Positions 41,809 to 50,348 of a stretch of DNA of 64,000 nt are shown here, one piece after another. The stretch is taken from positions 1 through 64,000 of the forward strand of contig CAJFOJ010000004.1 in NCBI GenBank assembly GCA_904396495.1, given 5' to 3'. The notes under the pieces are model-generated. The model searched no databases and was not told where the DNA came from. It saw only the letters and a program-made list of their open reading frames with translations. The stretch's first letter is position 1. Each line of letters starts with the position of its first letter. The DNA is from an uncultured Oscillospiraceae bacterium (GTDB lineage Bacteria > Bacillota > Clostridia > Oscillospirales > Ruminococcaceae). A program made the position numbers and the translations under genes.

Positions 41809-42567
41809 ATGGACAACCTTCCAAAGAAGCGGATCGTCCTACTGGATGAAATTCGCGGATTCGCAATCGTCTGTATGGTGATCTACCATTTTTTATATGA
41901 CTTGATTCAAGGGCAAATCCTATCAATTCCCATCTTCGATTCCGGCCCGATCAATTTTATTCGAGACATATTTGCGGGACTCTTTATGTTCCTTTCCGGT
42001 ATCAGCTGTCTTTTGTCGAGAAATAACCTGCGACGGGGCGTTTACTGCATGGGGGCGGCTTTTCTGGTCACTGGCGTCACCGCTTTATTTATGCCTCAAA
42101 TGCCCATCCGGTTTGGCATTTTGCATCTGTTAGGCACCTGTATGATTCTATTCGGCGTGCTGGAACCGCTGCTTCAAAAGATGAAGAGGCCCTTGTGGGG
42201 AATCGTGTTGTGCGCAGTGATGTTTTTGCTCACCTGGGGAGCAAAAGAGGGATATGTAGGAATCCCTACATTGCTGGAAATCTCCATCCCTGAAATTTTT
42301 TATCAAACCGAAGTGTTTTTCCCCTTTGGCGTCATGTCAGAAGGCTTTGTATCCGGGGATTATTATCCCCTTTTCCCCTGGATGTTCTGCTTTTTTGCGG
42401 GGGGATTTTTCGCCCTTTGGTACCGAAACCGCGAAATCCCCAGGTGGGCTTATAATACCCACTTGCCATTTTTGGCGCTGGCGGGAAGATACACCCTGTG
42501 GATTTATCTAATTCACCAGCCGGTACTGTTCGTGATATTAAAGCTCATTGAAATCATTCGATCTTAA
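41809..42567 (+). CDS. DUF1624 / heparan-alpha-glucosaminide N-acetyltransferase-like membrane protein
   Basis: The 252-residue integral membrane protein has about 7 hydrophobic segments. It starts RIVLLDEIRGFAIVCMVIYH, with the LDxxRGxA/H pattern of the DUF1624/HGSNAT transmembrane acyltransferase family, and ends with LALAGRYTLWIYLIHQPVL. Such enzymes move acetyl groups onto sugars or polymers across the membrane; the acceptor is unknown. ATG 41809 follows GGAAGTGA by 8 bases; a GTG at 41797 is inside that site. It converges with and overlaps the metallophosphoesterase gene by 14 bases. Confidence 0.85.
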   Translation: MDNLPKKRIVLLDEIRGFAIVCMVIYHFLYDLIQGQILSIPIFDSGPINFIRDIFAGLFMFLSGISCLLSRNNLRRGVYCMGAAFLVTGVTALFMPQMPIRFGILHLLGTCMILFGVLEPLLQKMKRPLWGIVLCAVMFLLTWGAKEGYVGIPTLLEISIPEIFYQTEVFFPFGVMSEGFVSGDYYPLFPWMFCFFAGGFFALWYRNREIPRWAYNTHLPFLALAGRYTLWIYLIHQPVLFVILKLIEIIRS

Positions 42568-43225
42568 TAATCTGCCGGTATACGGCTGTGTACCGGGGAG
42601 GAACCGGCTTGTCCAGATGGTACCGTCCAAAATACCAATGGGTAAATTGGCAACGGCTCGCCACCTCGTCAAAAAGGCTGTGAATAAAGCTTAGCTCATT
42701 GTCATCCATATATAGGAACTGCTTAATGGTCCCCGGGGCGTCATGAGTGACGATAAAGTCCACCCGATTGCGGTGGGCGGCCAACTGATCTAATGCATGC
42801 TGGGTTTCCTGGACAGAGGGCTGTTCTTCCTCCCAGAATGCCTTTTCCACATCGTTTAGGTCGAGAGCACGCTCCTTGGAATCCCCGCCGCCAAAGGCAA
42901 AGACTGACCTGCCGTCTATTTCATAGATTTCCCCACGCATGAGCTGGTAGAGGTTGCCGCTGATTTTCCGCGCCTTGCCTCCCTTGTAAGCGACGACGGG
43001 GTATTCTTTTAATAACTCGTAATTGTCGTGACATCCTTCGACAAAAAGGGTATCATAGCGGCGCTTGCCGATTTTTTTTAATATTTTCTGTTCTTCTTTG
43101 GAGCCATCCCACACAAATCCAAAATCGCCGCAGACGATGAGCACGTCCCGGCTTTTGAGTTTTTTCAGTTCCGGCACACAGAGACGGTCAAAATCTCCGT
43201 GGAGATCCCCCGTAATACAGATCAC
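42554..43225 (-). CDS. Metallophosphoesterase family protein
   Basis: The roughly 223-residue calcineurin-like phosphoesterase has the metal motifs ITGDLHGDF, VCGDFGFVW, EGCHDNYELL and, near the end, VTHDAPGT and HWYFGRYH. This GDxHG-GDxx-GNHD/E-H-GHxH-like set is complete enough for a two-metal site. The preferred start is GTG 43225, since AAGGGGAACGAGG precedes it; an upstream ATG at 43249 is possible. Substrate is unknown. It overlaps the end of the convergent acyltransferase gene. Confidence 0.85.
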   Translation of the reverse strand: MICITGDLHGDFDRLCVPELKKLKSRDVLIVCGDFGFVWDGSKEEQKILKKIGKRRYDTLFVEGCHDNYELLKEYPVVAYKGGKARKISGNLYQLMRGEIYEIDGRSVFAFGGGDSKERALDLNDVEKAFWEEEQPSVQETQHALDQLAAHRNRVDFIVTHDAPGTIKQFLYMDDNELSFIHSLFDEVASRCQFTHWYFGRYHLDKPVPPRYTAVYRQIIKIE

Positions 43226-43352
43226 AACCTCGTTCCCCTTTCCCAGCATATAACTTATTTGAATGCCTTTATAAAGCGATTTCCTCTATCCGCTATTATA
43301 CAATACTTTCATTTGAGGGGCAATAGAAAGAAGCTAAAACTAGATAAAAAGG

Positions 43353-43391
43353 AAAACCGATGCAGCCGAATTCCAAGGCTGCATCGGTTTT
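43353..43391 (-). terminator. Terminator of the ytrA-type ABC operon
   Basis: AAAACCGATGCAGCC (43353-43367) and its exact complement at 43377-43391 form a 15-bp stem with a 9-base loop. It starts one base past the permease stop and runs into a T-rich stretch on the minus strand. Confidence 0.88.
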
Positions 43392-43392
43392 A

Positions 43393-45570
43393 TTACAAGG
43401 CAATTCTGGTATCGGCACCGGGAAGTTCTTCCATCTCTTCCGAGTATAAAGCTCCACTTTGGATAAGCTCCCTCACCTGATCCTCGTATTGTGGGTAGAC
43501 TAAATAGTTGGTCCCTCCCAAAATGACGACGTCGTGGGGCGTTTCTGAAAAATAGATGGGAGTAATCATAGTGAGAAGTGATTCCAATTTCTCCTGGGTG
43601 AGCAGGTGAAATTCCGGCTTGTAAACGTCGGAAAAATACGGTCCACTGTACTTTTCCGGCATCCATTCGTCGTATTGAGCGCTTTGCCCCGTGCAGAAAA
43701 AGACAAGCCCGGTTTTATCGGGATATTGCATCAGTGTTTGCCGGTCTTCCTTAGGAATATAGGCGACGGCAGGAATTTCTTCAATGGAGGGCTCAAAAAA
43801 GTCAAAAGCGTTTCTCTGTAAAAAGGATAGGATGTATTTGTCGCTTGGATAAACGGAAAACTGGACGCCGATATATGCGTCCGCGGTGTTGAACAGCTCT
43901 AAAAATCCTACGGGGCTTTCTACAGGAGACATGTGAAAACTGCTGTCCCGGTTTCGGATATCGGTTTCAATGGCATTTTTTAAATCGTCCGCCTGCTCTG
44001 TCGTCATCGAATAGGAAACAGCGCCCTGACAGAGGTTACTGTACAACGAAACAGAATCAAACCGATCAAAATTCACTTTTTCAAGCCACTGTAAAAAGCC
44101 CTGCTTATAAGCTTCACTCTGTGCAATTTGGTATAAAGGCTTTGTTAGTACAAAGGGGCAACGGTTGTATTCCCGGTACATTTTAAATCCATTTTGAAGC
44201 GTATAGGTAATCCGCACCTGGCACTCCCCATAGTCCAATGAAGAATAGGTTCCGTCATCAAAAGAATAGGGGGTGTATTCTACAAACTTGTACTGAGGCG
44301 GCAAACGCGAGGAAGTCGCTTCAGAATCAAAAGACGGGTTTTCCTGTAAAGTATCAAGATTGGCCACTATGCTTTGATGAAAATCAAGAGCCCTTTGGAT
44401 ACTTTCCCGATCGGAAAGAATGATGCTGCTCCTTAGCGCAGAGGAAGCGTAGGAACCTGGAGCATCCCACTCAATTTGAACGCCCTCTACCTGCTGGATT
44501 GCGGGTATACGGGTTTCAAAGCCAAAGGTGTGAGTCAGGTTGCTGATTGCGAAAAAGGCGGTGGCCAACACGGCAGCAGCACAGCCTACGATAGCGGTTT
44601 GAGCGATTTTACGAAATCCCCGGTTGCGAATGGTGTCCAGCGCAAAGTAGGTGATAAGCCCTAGCAAGATACCCAACAAATAGGAGTAAATTTGTTCGCC
44701 GCCCAAGGCCAAAGACATTCCCAGACCGACGGTAATGGAAATGAGTAAACTCCCAATGTAAAATAGGGGAACGTAGGCAAAACTTTGCCCAGCGCTTTCA
44801 CTTTTGCGCTTTTGATACAGGTAAGCGCCTAGGAAGGCGACGATTACAGCAATAAATAACAGGGGGAGCAACTTCCACCACTGGTAGGACTGCCAGTCAG
44901 GGTAAAAGTACAAAAGCTGTCGCGCGGCAGAAAAGCTGTACAAAATGTCGCTGACGATATTCATCGAATGGGCCGGATATCCATAGGTATTGGAGGAAAC
45001 AAAGGAAAAGCCGGCAGATAAAAAGAGAGGATATCCGATATGCAGCATTCCAAAATAGGTGATGCTTTCAAACAACGTACCACAGTTAACCATGATAAAG
45101 ACCATGGTGCTGTAAAAGCAGATCATCGCCATAAAGATCAAGGGATAATCCACCTGTAGGGCGACAAAATCGTTGAGAAAACTCTGAATTGCCACTGTAA
45201 CCCCGCCAAACAGCAGGTAGGGAATGAGCAAAACAGTTAGACCAAACAGGTAATTCCCCCAAAAAAGGTTTTTTCTGCTGACAGGCAGGGAGTGAAAGAC
45301 ATCTACCGCTTGCCGGTTGTTGATGTACTGAAAGAGAATGAGGGGTAACGCAATGCTCATCCCCAAAGCCAGCAGATGGAACAACGCTTCAGTGGGAATA
45401 TAGACCCGTCCGGCGGCGGAATTTGACAACGCAGACAGCAACAGGGCCAGGGGCATGAGTAAAAACATAAGGATGGCATAGAGTATCCATATACTTTTAT
45501 ATCGGTGTAGGTTGTGGGTAAATACGCTACTCATCCGGTTGCTTTTAATGGAAGATAACATTGGCGTCAT
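43393..45570 (-). CDS. ABC exporter permease, large ABC-2 type
   Basis: The 725-residue protein has about 10 membrane helices in the first 400 residues. One stretch is FHSLPVSRKNLFWGNYLFG, the SRKxxFxxxYL hallmark of ABC-2 permeases in YtrA-type operons. A large extracellular domain of about 380 residues follows, without recognised motifs. GGAGGTGA precedes ATG 45570, which overlaps the ATPase gene by 26 bases. Together they would form an exporter, often for peptides or cell-wall-active drugs. Substrate is unknown. Confidence 0.87.
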   Translation of the reverse strand: MTPMLSSIKSNRMSSVFTHNLHRYKSIWILYAILMFLLMPLALLLSALSNSAAGRVYIPTEALFHLLALGMSIALPLILFQYINNRQAVDVFHSLPVSRKNLFWGNYLFGLTVLLIPYLLFGGVTVAIQSFLNDFVALQVDYPLIFMAMICFYSTMVFIMVNCGTLFESITYFGMLHIGYPLFLSAGFSFVSSNTYGYPAHSMNIVSDILYSFSAARQLLYFYPDWQSYQWWKLLPLLFIAVIVAFLGAYLYQKRKSESAGQSFAYVPLFYIGSLLISITVGLGMSLALGGEQIYSYLLGILLGLITYFALDTIRNRGFRKIAQTAIVGCAAAVLATAFFAISNLTHTFGFETRIPAIQQVEGVQIEWDAPGSYASSALRSSIILSDRESIQRALDFHQSIVANLDTLQENPSFDSEATSSRLPPQYKFVEYTPYSFDDGTYSSLDYGECQVRITYTLQNGFKMYREYNRCPFVLTKPLYQIAQSEAYKQGFLQWLEKVNFDRFDSVSLYSNLCQGAVSYSMTTEQADDLKNAIETDIRNRDSSFHMSPVESPVGFLELFNTADAYIGVQFSVYPSDKYILSFLQRNAFDFFEPSIEEIPAVAYIPKEDRQTLMQYPDKTGLVFFCTGQSAQYDEWMPEKYSGPYFSDVYKPEFHLLTQEKLESLLTMITPIYFSETPHDVVILGGTNYLVYPQYEDQVRELIQSGALYSEEMEELPGADTRIAL

Positions 45571-46447
45571 ACCCTTTCACCTCCATTTCGTACAGGAATA
45601 CTTCTTCTAATGTCAGCGGAAGCGCCTCCAGCGCCAGCGGCCGCAACGGATTGAGTTTTTCTTCGATTTCGGCTAAATTTCCCTTGACAATCAGCGTCAA
45701 AAAACGCCCAACAGCTTGATAAGACATGAGGGACACGGTTTGGGACAGCTGTTCTTTTGATAGATCGGATGCAAACACCACCTGAATTTTGTGGACCTCT
45801 CCTCGTAGGTCGTCCAATTGCTTACTATAGAGCAAATCACCTTTGTGCAGAATTCCCACTGTGTCGCAGATTTCATCCAGTTCCCGCAGGTTGTGAGATG
45901 AGATGACAGCGGTCATCTGCCGGTCGGCCATGGCGTCAGAGAGGACCTTGCGCACCACCTGTCGTTTTACCGGGTCTAAGCCGTCAAAGCACTCGTCTAA
46001 CAGCAGATAGTCCGGCATGGTAGACATTCCTAACAAAAACGCACTTTGCCGCTTCATCCCCTTGGAGTAGGTGGCAATTTTCTTGTCGGCAGGAAGGTGG
46101 AAAAGCTCGCACAGTTCTTGATACAGGCTTAGGTTGAAGTTAGGGTAAAATCGGCAGTAAAAATCCGCCATATTGTGGAGCGTATACTGGCCAATAAAAT
46201 AAGGCTCATCAGATACAAAAAAGACTTTCTGCTTCATTTCCGGGTTTTCAAAAATCTCTTTCCCTTCTACTAAAACTTTGCCTCCATCTGGAGCATAAAC
46301 CCCCGCAATCAATCGCAATAAGGTAGATTTACCAGCGCCATTAGAACCTACTAAACCGTAAATCGATCCTTTCCGAATTTCCATGCTGATGTGATCCAGT
46401 GCTCTCACTTCGCCAAACCGTTTTTCCACTTGGTTCATTTGAATCAC
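45545..46447 (-). CDS. ABC exporter ATPase (YtrB-like)
   Basis: The 300 residues carry Walker A GSNGAGKST, signature-like YSKGMKRQSAF, and Walker B LLLDECFDGLDPVKR, plus SSHNLRELDE. This is the pattern of YtrB/BcrA-type exporter ATPases with a C-terminal regulatory domain (about 215-300). The GTG start overlaps the GntR stop (GTGA), with AGGTGAGGA upstream. It pairs with the large permease downstream. Confidence 0.93.
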   Translation of the reverse strand: MIQMNQVEKRFGEVRALDHISMEIRKGSIYGLVGSNGAGKSTLLRLIAGVYAPDGGKVLVEGKEIFENPEMKQKVFFVSDEPYFIGQYTLHNMADFYCRFYPNFNLSLYQELCELFHLPADKKIATYSKGMKRQSAFLLGMSTMPDYLLLDECFDGLDPVKRQVVRKVLSDAMADRQMTAVISSHNLRELDEICDTVGILHKGDLLYSKQLDDLRGEVHKIQVVFASDLSKEQLSQTVSLMSYQAVGRFLTLIVKGNLAEIEEKLNPLRPLALEALPLTLEEVFLYEMEVKGYDANVIFH

Positions 46448-46827
46448 TTGTCCTCACCTGTCCTTCCATCCGCATAAACCGTCTCGATTATGCCCTCCAG
46501 CTCGCTCTGAGATACCCCAAACTGCTTTGCTTTTCCCGCAATTTTTAAAAAGTCCGCCAAAACCTCCTGTTTTACTGACTGAACAGAAAAAATATCGTCG
46601 GTGACAAAACTTCCCTTGCCGGAAACCGAATAGATGATTTTTTCATTTTCCAGTTCTTGATAGGCTTTGGAGACAGTATTGGGATTGATCCCCAGCTCTC
46701 TGGCTAATACCCGAACAGAAGGAAGCTGCTCATTGGGCTTTAACACACCCATACAAGCAAACTTCACCACCTGTTCTTTTAACTGTAAATAGATGGCTTC
46801 GCCGTTTTTTAGATTAATCTGAAACAT
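46444..46827 (-). CDS. GntR family regulator, YtrA subfamily
   Basis: This short 127-residue GntR protein has a winged helix-turn-helix at about 15-75 (LPSVRVLARELGINPNTVSK) and a small C-terminal dimer helix pair. That layout is typical of YtrA regulators of ABC exporter operons. GAGGTGA precedes ATG 46827. A likely autoregulatory operator lies at 46883-46903, inside the promoter region. Cell-wall antibiotics induce the Bacillus model; the inducer here is unknown. Confidence 0.92.
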   Translation of the reverse strand: MFQINLKNGEAIYLQLKEQVVKFACMGVLKPNEQLPSVRVLARELGINPNTVSKAYQELENEKIIYSVSGKGSFVTDDIFSVQSVKQEVLADFLKIAGKAKQFGVSQSELEGIIETVYADGRTGEDK

Positions 46828-46882
46828 GCCCTCACCTCGAAAAAGGATGGCTTTTCTTTGAATGGCACTCCTGCGTATTATC

Positions 46883-46903
46883 TGTACTAGTTTGATTAAT
46901 ACA
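46883..46903. promoter_or_regulatory. YtrA-type operator
   Basis: On the minus strand the site begins TGTATTA and ends TAGTACA, a 7-base inverted repeat with one mismatch and a 7-base spacer. It overlaps the region just upstream of GATAAT (-10 candidate), as expected for a self-regulating GntR repressor. Confidence 0.55.
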
Positions 46904-47031
46904 CTTTGAGTATATGAAAAACGCTAGGATAAATCAATGGCAATCATGCATAAATTTTAGGAAAATACATTGTATATTACCGCAATCAAAAACGATTTTA
47001 TATTTTTTACAGACTTTTGACACAATAAAGC

Positions 47032-47060
47032 TGGACTTTTTAAAAGTCTTTTAATATAAT
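47032..47060 (+). promoter_or_regulatory. Candidate promoter P1 of pyk
   Basis: TGGACT (47032-47037), 17 bases, TATAAT (47055-47060). A perfect GACTTTT-T-AAAAGTC palindrome at 47034-47048 overlaps the -35 and spacer and could be an operator. The 46904-47031 stretch holds no gene. Confidence 0.5.
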
Positions 47061-47159
47061 ATAATGGGAAAGATTTGGGAAACCTTTTAATAAGAATTTC
47101 TTTTATTTAAATTCAGCAATTCATTGTACTCGGTTTTGTACTTGTTTACCAAGTCAGAA

Positions 47160-47187
47160 TTGTTCCTACCATTTACCCTGTTATAAT
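47160..47187 (+). promoter_or_regulatory. Candidate promoter P2 of pyk
   Basis: TTGTTC (47160-47165), 16 bases, TATAAT (47182-47187), about 55 bases before the pyk start. Either or both promoters could be used. Confidence 0.45.
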
Positions 47188-47246
47188 TTAATGCCGCGGC
47201 AGACCGGCTAAAAATAGGCCTGTAAAAAGAAAGGATGATTGTTATT

Positions 47247-48674
47247 ATGAGAAAAACAAAAATTATCTGTACCTTGGGCCCCGCCTGCGACAGCGAGGAA
47301 ATGATCGAAAAACTGATGTTAGCCGGCATGAATGTCGCACGTTTCAATTTTTCCCATCAAACTCATCCTGAACACAAAGAGCGTTATGAGCGGGTTGACC
47401 GGGTGAGGAGAAAGTTAAACCTCCCAGTAGCCACTTTACTGGATACCCGTGGGCCAGAAATCCGCCTGCGCCTCATTGAAAATGGAAGGACGGAACTGCA
47501 AGAAGGCCAGGAGTTTACCCTCACTACCAAAGATATTCTCGGAAACAATCAAAGGGTGTCTGTGACATTTGATCGACTTCCCCAGGACGTCAACGAAGGG
47601 ACTCATATTCTCATCGATGACGGGTTAATCGATATGATTGTCACCTCGGTGGAAAAAACGGAAATCCACTGCAAGGTTTTAAACGGCGGTCCCATTTCCA
47701 ACCGGAAGGGAGTAAACGTTCCTGATACGAGGTTATCCATGCCCTTTATCAGCGATCAGGACCGGGAAGATTTGCTTTTTGGTATTCAAACAGGGTTCGA
47801 TTTTGTGGCGGCATCCTTTACGCGAACCGCCGACGATATTCGGGAGATGCGGAAAATTCTCGATGACAACGGTGGTTCCCACATAAAAATTATCGCTAAA
47901 ATCGAAAACTCCGAAGGCGTTTCTAATATGGATGAGATCATCCAGGTGGCCGACGGAATCATGGTTGCCCGCGGAGATATGGGAGTTGAGATTTCCTATG
48001 AAAATATTCCAGCCATTCAAAAAAAGTTGATAAAATGTGCGTATAATGCTGGCAAACAGGTAATTACGGCGACCCAGATGCTGGACTCCATGATGAAGAA
48101 TCCACGTCCTACCCGCGCTGAGATTACCGACGTTGCCAATGCAGTTTATGACGGTACTAGTGCTGTGATGCTTTCTGGAGAAACCGCCGCAGGATTGCAC
48201 CCTGTTGAAGCGCTGAAGACCATGGTAGCCATTGCCGAGCGTACGGAGGCAGACATTGATTATGCTAACCGTTTCCGTACCAGACCTGCCCAACGGGACC
48301 CCGATGTGACTGATGCGATTTCCCACGCTACCGTTACCACCGCCCTCGACTTAGATGCAAACTATATTATCACCGTTACCGTTAATGGCCGCACCGCCCG
48401 CCAGATTTCTAAATATCGGCCCAAATGTGATGTAATTGCCTGCTCGCCACGGGAGTATGCCGTACGCCAATTAAATTTGGTTTGGGGTGTGACCCCTATC
48501 CTGGTGGATGAGAAAAAAACCACCGACGAGCTGTTTGCCCACGCTTATGACAAGGTCATGGAACACGGTTTGGTCAAGAAGGGCGAGCTGGTAGTCACCA
48601 CTGCCGGTATTCCCCTTGGAATTTCCGGGAATACCAATCTGCTTCGGGTGGACACCATTGGTGAACAGGTGTGA
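47247..48674 (+). CDS. pyk: Pyruvate kinase
   Basis: Pyruvate kinase makes pyruvate and ATP from phosphoenolpyruvate and ADP. The 475-residue protein starts KTKIICTLGPACDS and has the ADP/Mg site region IIAKIENSEG (catalytic lysine), ARGDMGVEI and ATQMLDSM. A B domain (about 70-170) and a C-terminal allosteric domain (about 350-475) complete it. It lacks the extra PEP-utiliser domain seen in Bacillus and Clostridium enzymes of about 585 residues. Start ATG 47247 has AAAGGA 11 bases upstream; ATG 47235 lies too close to it. Confidence 0.97.
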   Translation: MRKTKIICTLGPACDSEEMIEKLMLAGMNVARFNFSHQTHPEHKERYERVDRVRRKLNLPVATLLDTRGPEIRLRLIENGRTELQEGQEFTLTTKDILGNNQRVSVTFDRLPQDVNEGTHILIDDGLIDMIVTSVEKTEIHCKVLNGGPISNRKGVNVPDTRLSMPFISDQDREDLLFGIQTGFDFVAASFTRTADDIREMRKILDDNGGSHIKIIAKIENSEGVSNMDEIIQVADGIMVARGDMGVEISYENIPAIQKKLIKCAYNAGKQVITATQMLDSMMKNPRPTRAEITDVANAVYDGTSAVMLSGETAAGLHPVEALKTMVAIAERTEADIDYANRFRTRPAQRDPDVTDAISHATVTTALDLDANYIITVTVNGRTARQISKYRPKCDVIACSPREYAVRQLNLVWGVTPILVDEKKTTDELFAHAYDKVMEHGLVKKGELVVTTAGIPLGISGNTNLLRVDTIGEQV

Positions 48675-48758
48675 TATCATCCAGTTTAAGAGTAGTCGTT
48701 TGTATTTTATGAGAATTTTTGCTTATGGAATCAGATGTGATAGATTGGCTATATTTAT

Positions 48759-48790
48759 ACCCCATTGCCGGAAAAATCCAGTAATGGGGT
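48759..48790 (+). terminator. Terminator of pyk
   Basis: ACCCCATT (48759-48766) pairs with AATGGGGT (48783-48790), with GGA/TCC able to extend inside the loop, followed by TTTAT. It lies about 85 bases past the pyk stop codon. Confidence 0.65.
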
Positions 48791-48849
48791 TTTATAACTG
48801 CACTTTTTTACCATTTTTTCAATTATTTTTCTCTTTTTTTAATTCAGTA

Positions 48850-48877
48850 TTGACATTCTAGCCGCCTCTTCTATAAT
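48850..48877 (+). promoter_or_regulatory. Promoter of the alpha-galactosidase gene
   Basis: TTGACA (48850-48855), 16 bases, TATAAT (48872-48877). It is 48 bases before the ATG. Confidence 0.8.
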
Positions 48878-48924
48878 AAGAGAGACAAAGCTTTCAATAG
48901 AAAGTGTGAAAGGGGCAATACAAT

Positions 48925-50076
48925 ATGTTGGCAAAAACACCACCCATGGGGTGGAACTCCTGGAATACCTTTGGAGCCGATATCAATGAAAAGTTGATTT
49001 TTGAAACAGCTGACGTCATGGCAAACGAGGGCTTTTTGGAAGCCGGATATGAATATTTGGTCATCGACGACTGCTGGTCATTAAAGGAACGGGATGAAAA
49101 CGGGTTGTTGGTTCCCGACCCTGAAAAGTTTCCCCACGGCATGAAATATGTAGCCGATTATGTCCATAGTAAAGGGCTTAAATTTGGAATGTATTCCTGT
49201 GCCGGAACGTGGACCTGCGCAGGTTACCCTTCCAGCTTTGACCACGAGTATCTGGATGCAAAGACCTTTGCAGACTGGGGCGTGGATTTTCTCAAATACG
49301 ATTTTTGTAACTTTCCGTCAACCGCCAATTGTAAGCACCGGTACCACCGGATGAGTATGGCTCTCAAAGCCAGTGGCAGGGAGATATTGTTCTCCGCCTG
49401 CAACTGGGGGAGAGAAGAACCCTGGAAATGGATGAAATCCATTGGTGCCCATATGTACCGGTCCACTGGAGATATCCGGGACAATTACGAATCCTTTAAG
49501 GGGCTTGCCTTGAGCCAGATTGAAAATCTGCCATACTCCAGCTCTGGAAGCTTTAACGATCCCGATATGCTGGTAGTTGGCATGTACGGTAAAGGGAATG
49601 TGGGCTTTGGCGGCTGTACCGATTTGGAATACGAAACCCATTTCTCCCTGTGGTGTATGTTTGGTGTGCCGTTAATGATGGGCGGAGATATGCGAAATAT
49701 GAGCGACGCCTCTCGCAACCTGCTATTAAACAAAGAATTGATCGCTATCGACCAGGATGAGGAGTGCCGTGCGCCAATGGTGGTCAGCAACAGTAAGGAT
49801 CCATATACTGGGGATCATTACATCATGTTCCGCCATTTGTCAAATAATGAATTTGCATTGGCGTATTTCAACTTCTCCGAGCAGGACGACAGGGAAATTG
49901 TCACCTATGGTTTTTCCTTTGATGATCTTGGGATTCCCTATGACAGTGGGTATGGTTTAGAACTGACCGATGTGCTCACAGGAGAGAATATCGGCGTCAA
50001 ACGGGATGTATTTATTCCACAATTGAAGGCCCACGGCTGCAAAGTATACCGCGGCAAACTGGTCAAGGTGAAATAA
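48925..50076 (+). CDS. Alpha-galactosidase, glycoside hydrolase family 27
   Basis: GH27 enzymes remove alpha-galactose from melibiose-type sugars and galactomannan. The 383 residues start TPPMGWNSWNTFG, with VIDDCW and KFGMYSCAGTWTCAGYP. The nucleophile aspartate is in FLKYDFCN and the acid/base aspartate in STGDIRDNY. Most GH27 members read KYDNC where this one has KYDFC. A C-terminal beta domain (about 290-383) is present. There is no signal peptide, so it acts inside the cell on imported sugars. A consensus promoter precedes it, and no transporter is adjacent. Confidence 0.93.
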   Translation: MLAKTPPMGWNSWNTFGADINEKLIFETADVMANEGFLEAGYEYLVIDDCWSLKERDENGLLVPDPEKFPHGMKYVADYVHSKGLKFGMYSCAGTWTCAGYPSSFDHEYLDAKTFADWGVDFLKYDFCNFPSTANCKHRYHRMSMALKASGREILFSACNWGREEPWKWMKSIGAHMYRSTGDIRDNYESFKGLALSQIENLPYSSSGSFNDPDMLVVGMYGKGNVGFGGCTDLEYETHFSLWCMFGVPLMMGGDMRNMSDASRNLLLNKELIAIDQDEECRAPMVVSNSKDPYTGDHYIMFRHLSNNEFALAYFNFSEQDDREIVTYGFSFDDLGIPYDSGYGLELTDVLTGENIGVKRDVFIPQLKAHGCKVYRGKLVKVK

Positions 50077-50099
50077 GAATATTGTGAAGGTGATTTTCC

Positions 50100-50297
50100 T
50101 TGAAAAATTGCTGTAGAAATTGTGGGCGTGTATTGACCCCAGACGAAATTGCCATCTATAAGCGGATGGTCAATCGGGGGGCTGAGGATTTTTTGTGTAT
50201 CACCTGTTTTGCAAAAGCCTACCGTGTGTCGGAAGAACTAATCCGGGAAAAGATTGAGCACTTTCGCGCCATGGGATGTACTTTGTTTCAAGTATAG
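50100..50297 (+). CDS. Small zinc-ribbon protein of unknown function
   Basis: The 65-residue product has CRNCGRVLTPDE (CxxC) and FLCITCFAKAY (CxxC), a treble-clef or zinc-ribbon arrangement, and a charged helix at the end. TTG 50100 follows AAGGTGAT by 6 bases. It lies 23 bases after the alpha-galactosidase and shares its terminator, so it is likely in the same transcript. No function is recognised; it may bind nucleic acid or a protein. Confidence 0.75.
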   Translation: MKNCCRNCGRVLTPDEIAIYKRMVNRGAEDFLCITCFAKAYRVSEELIREKIEHFRAMGCTLFQV

Positions 50298-50300
50298 ACA

Positions 50301-50333
50301 AAACCGCCGGTTTTTTAACCGGCGGTTTTTATA
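50301..50333. terminator. Terminator, 12-bp perfect stem
   Basis: AAACCGCCGGTT (50301-50312) and AACCGGCGGTTT (50317-50328) around four T, followed by TTATA. It serves the plus-strand zinc-ribbon gene and the convergent MATE gene. Confidence 0.9.
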
Positions 50334-50348
50334 TGTCTCAATGAACGT

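Noticed and set aside
47087-47347. An 86-codon minus-strand frame crossing the pyk start with a hydrophobic stretch
   Set aside because: Half of it is the antisense of pyk codons, and the rest crosses the likely pyk promoter P2 and leader. No ribosome site precedes it.
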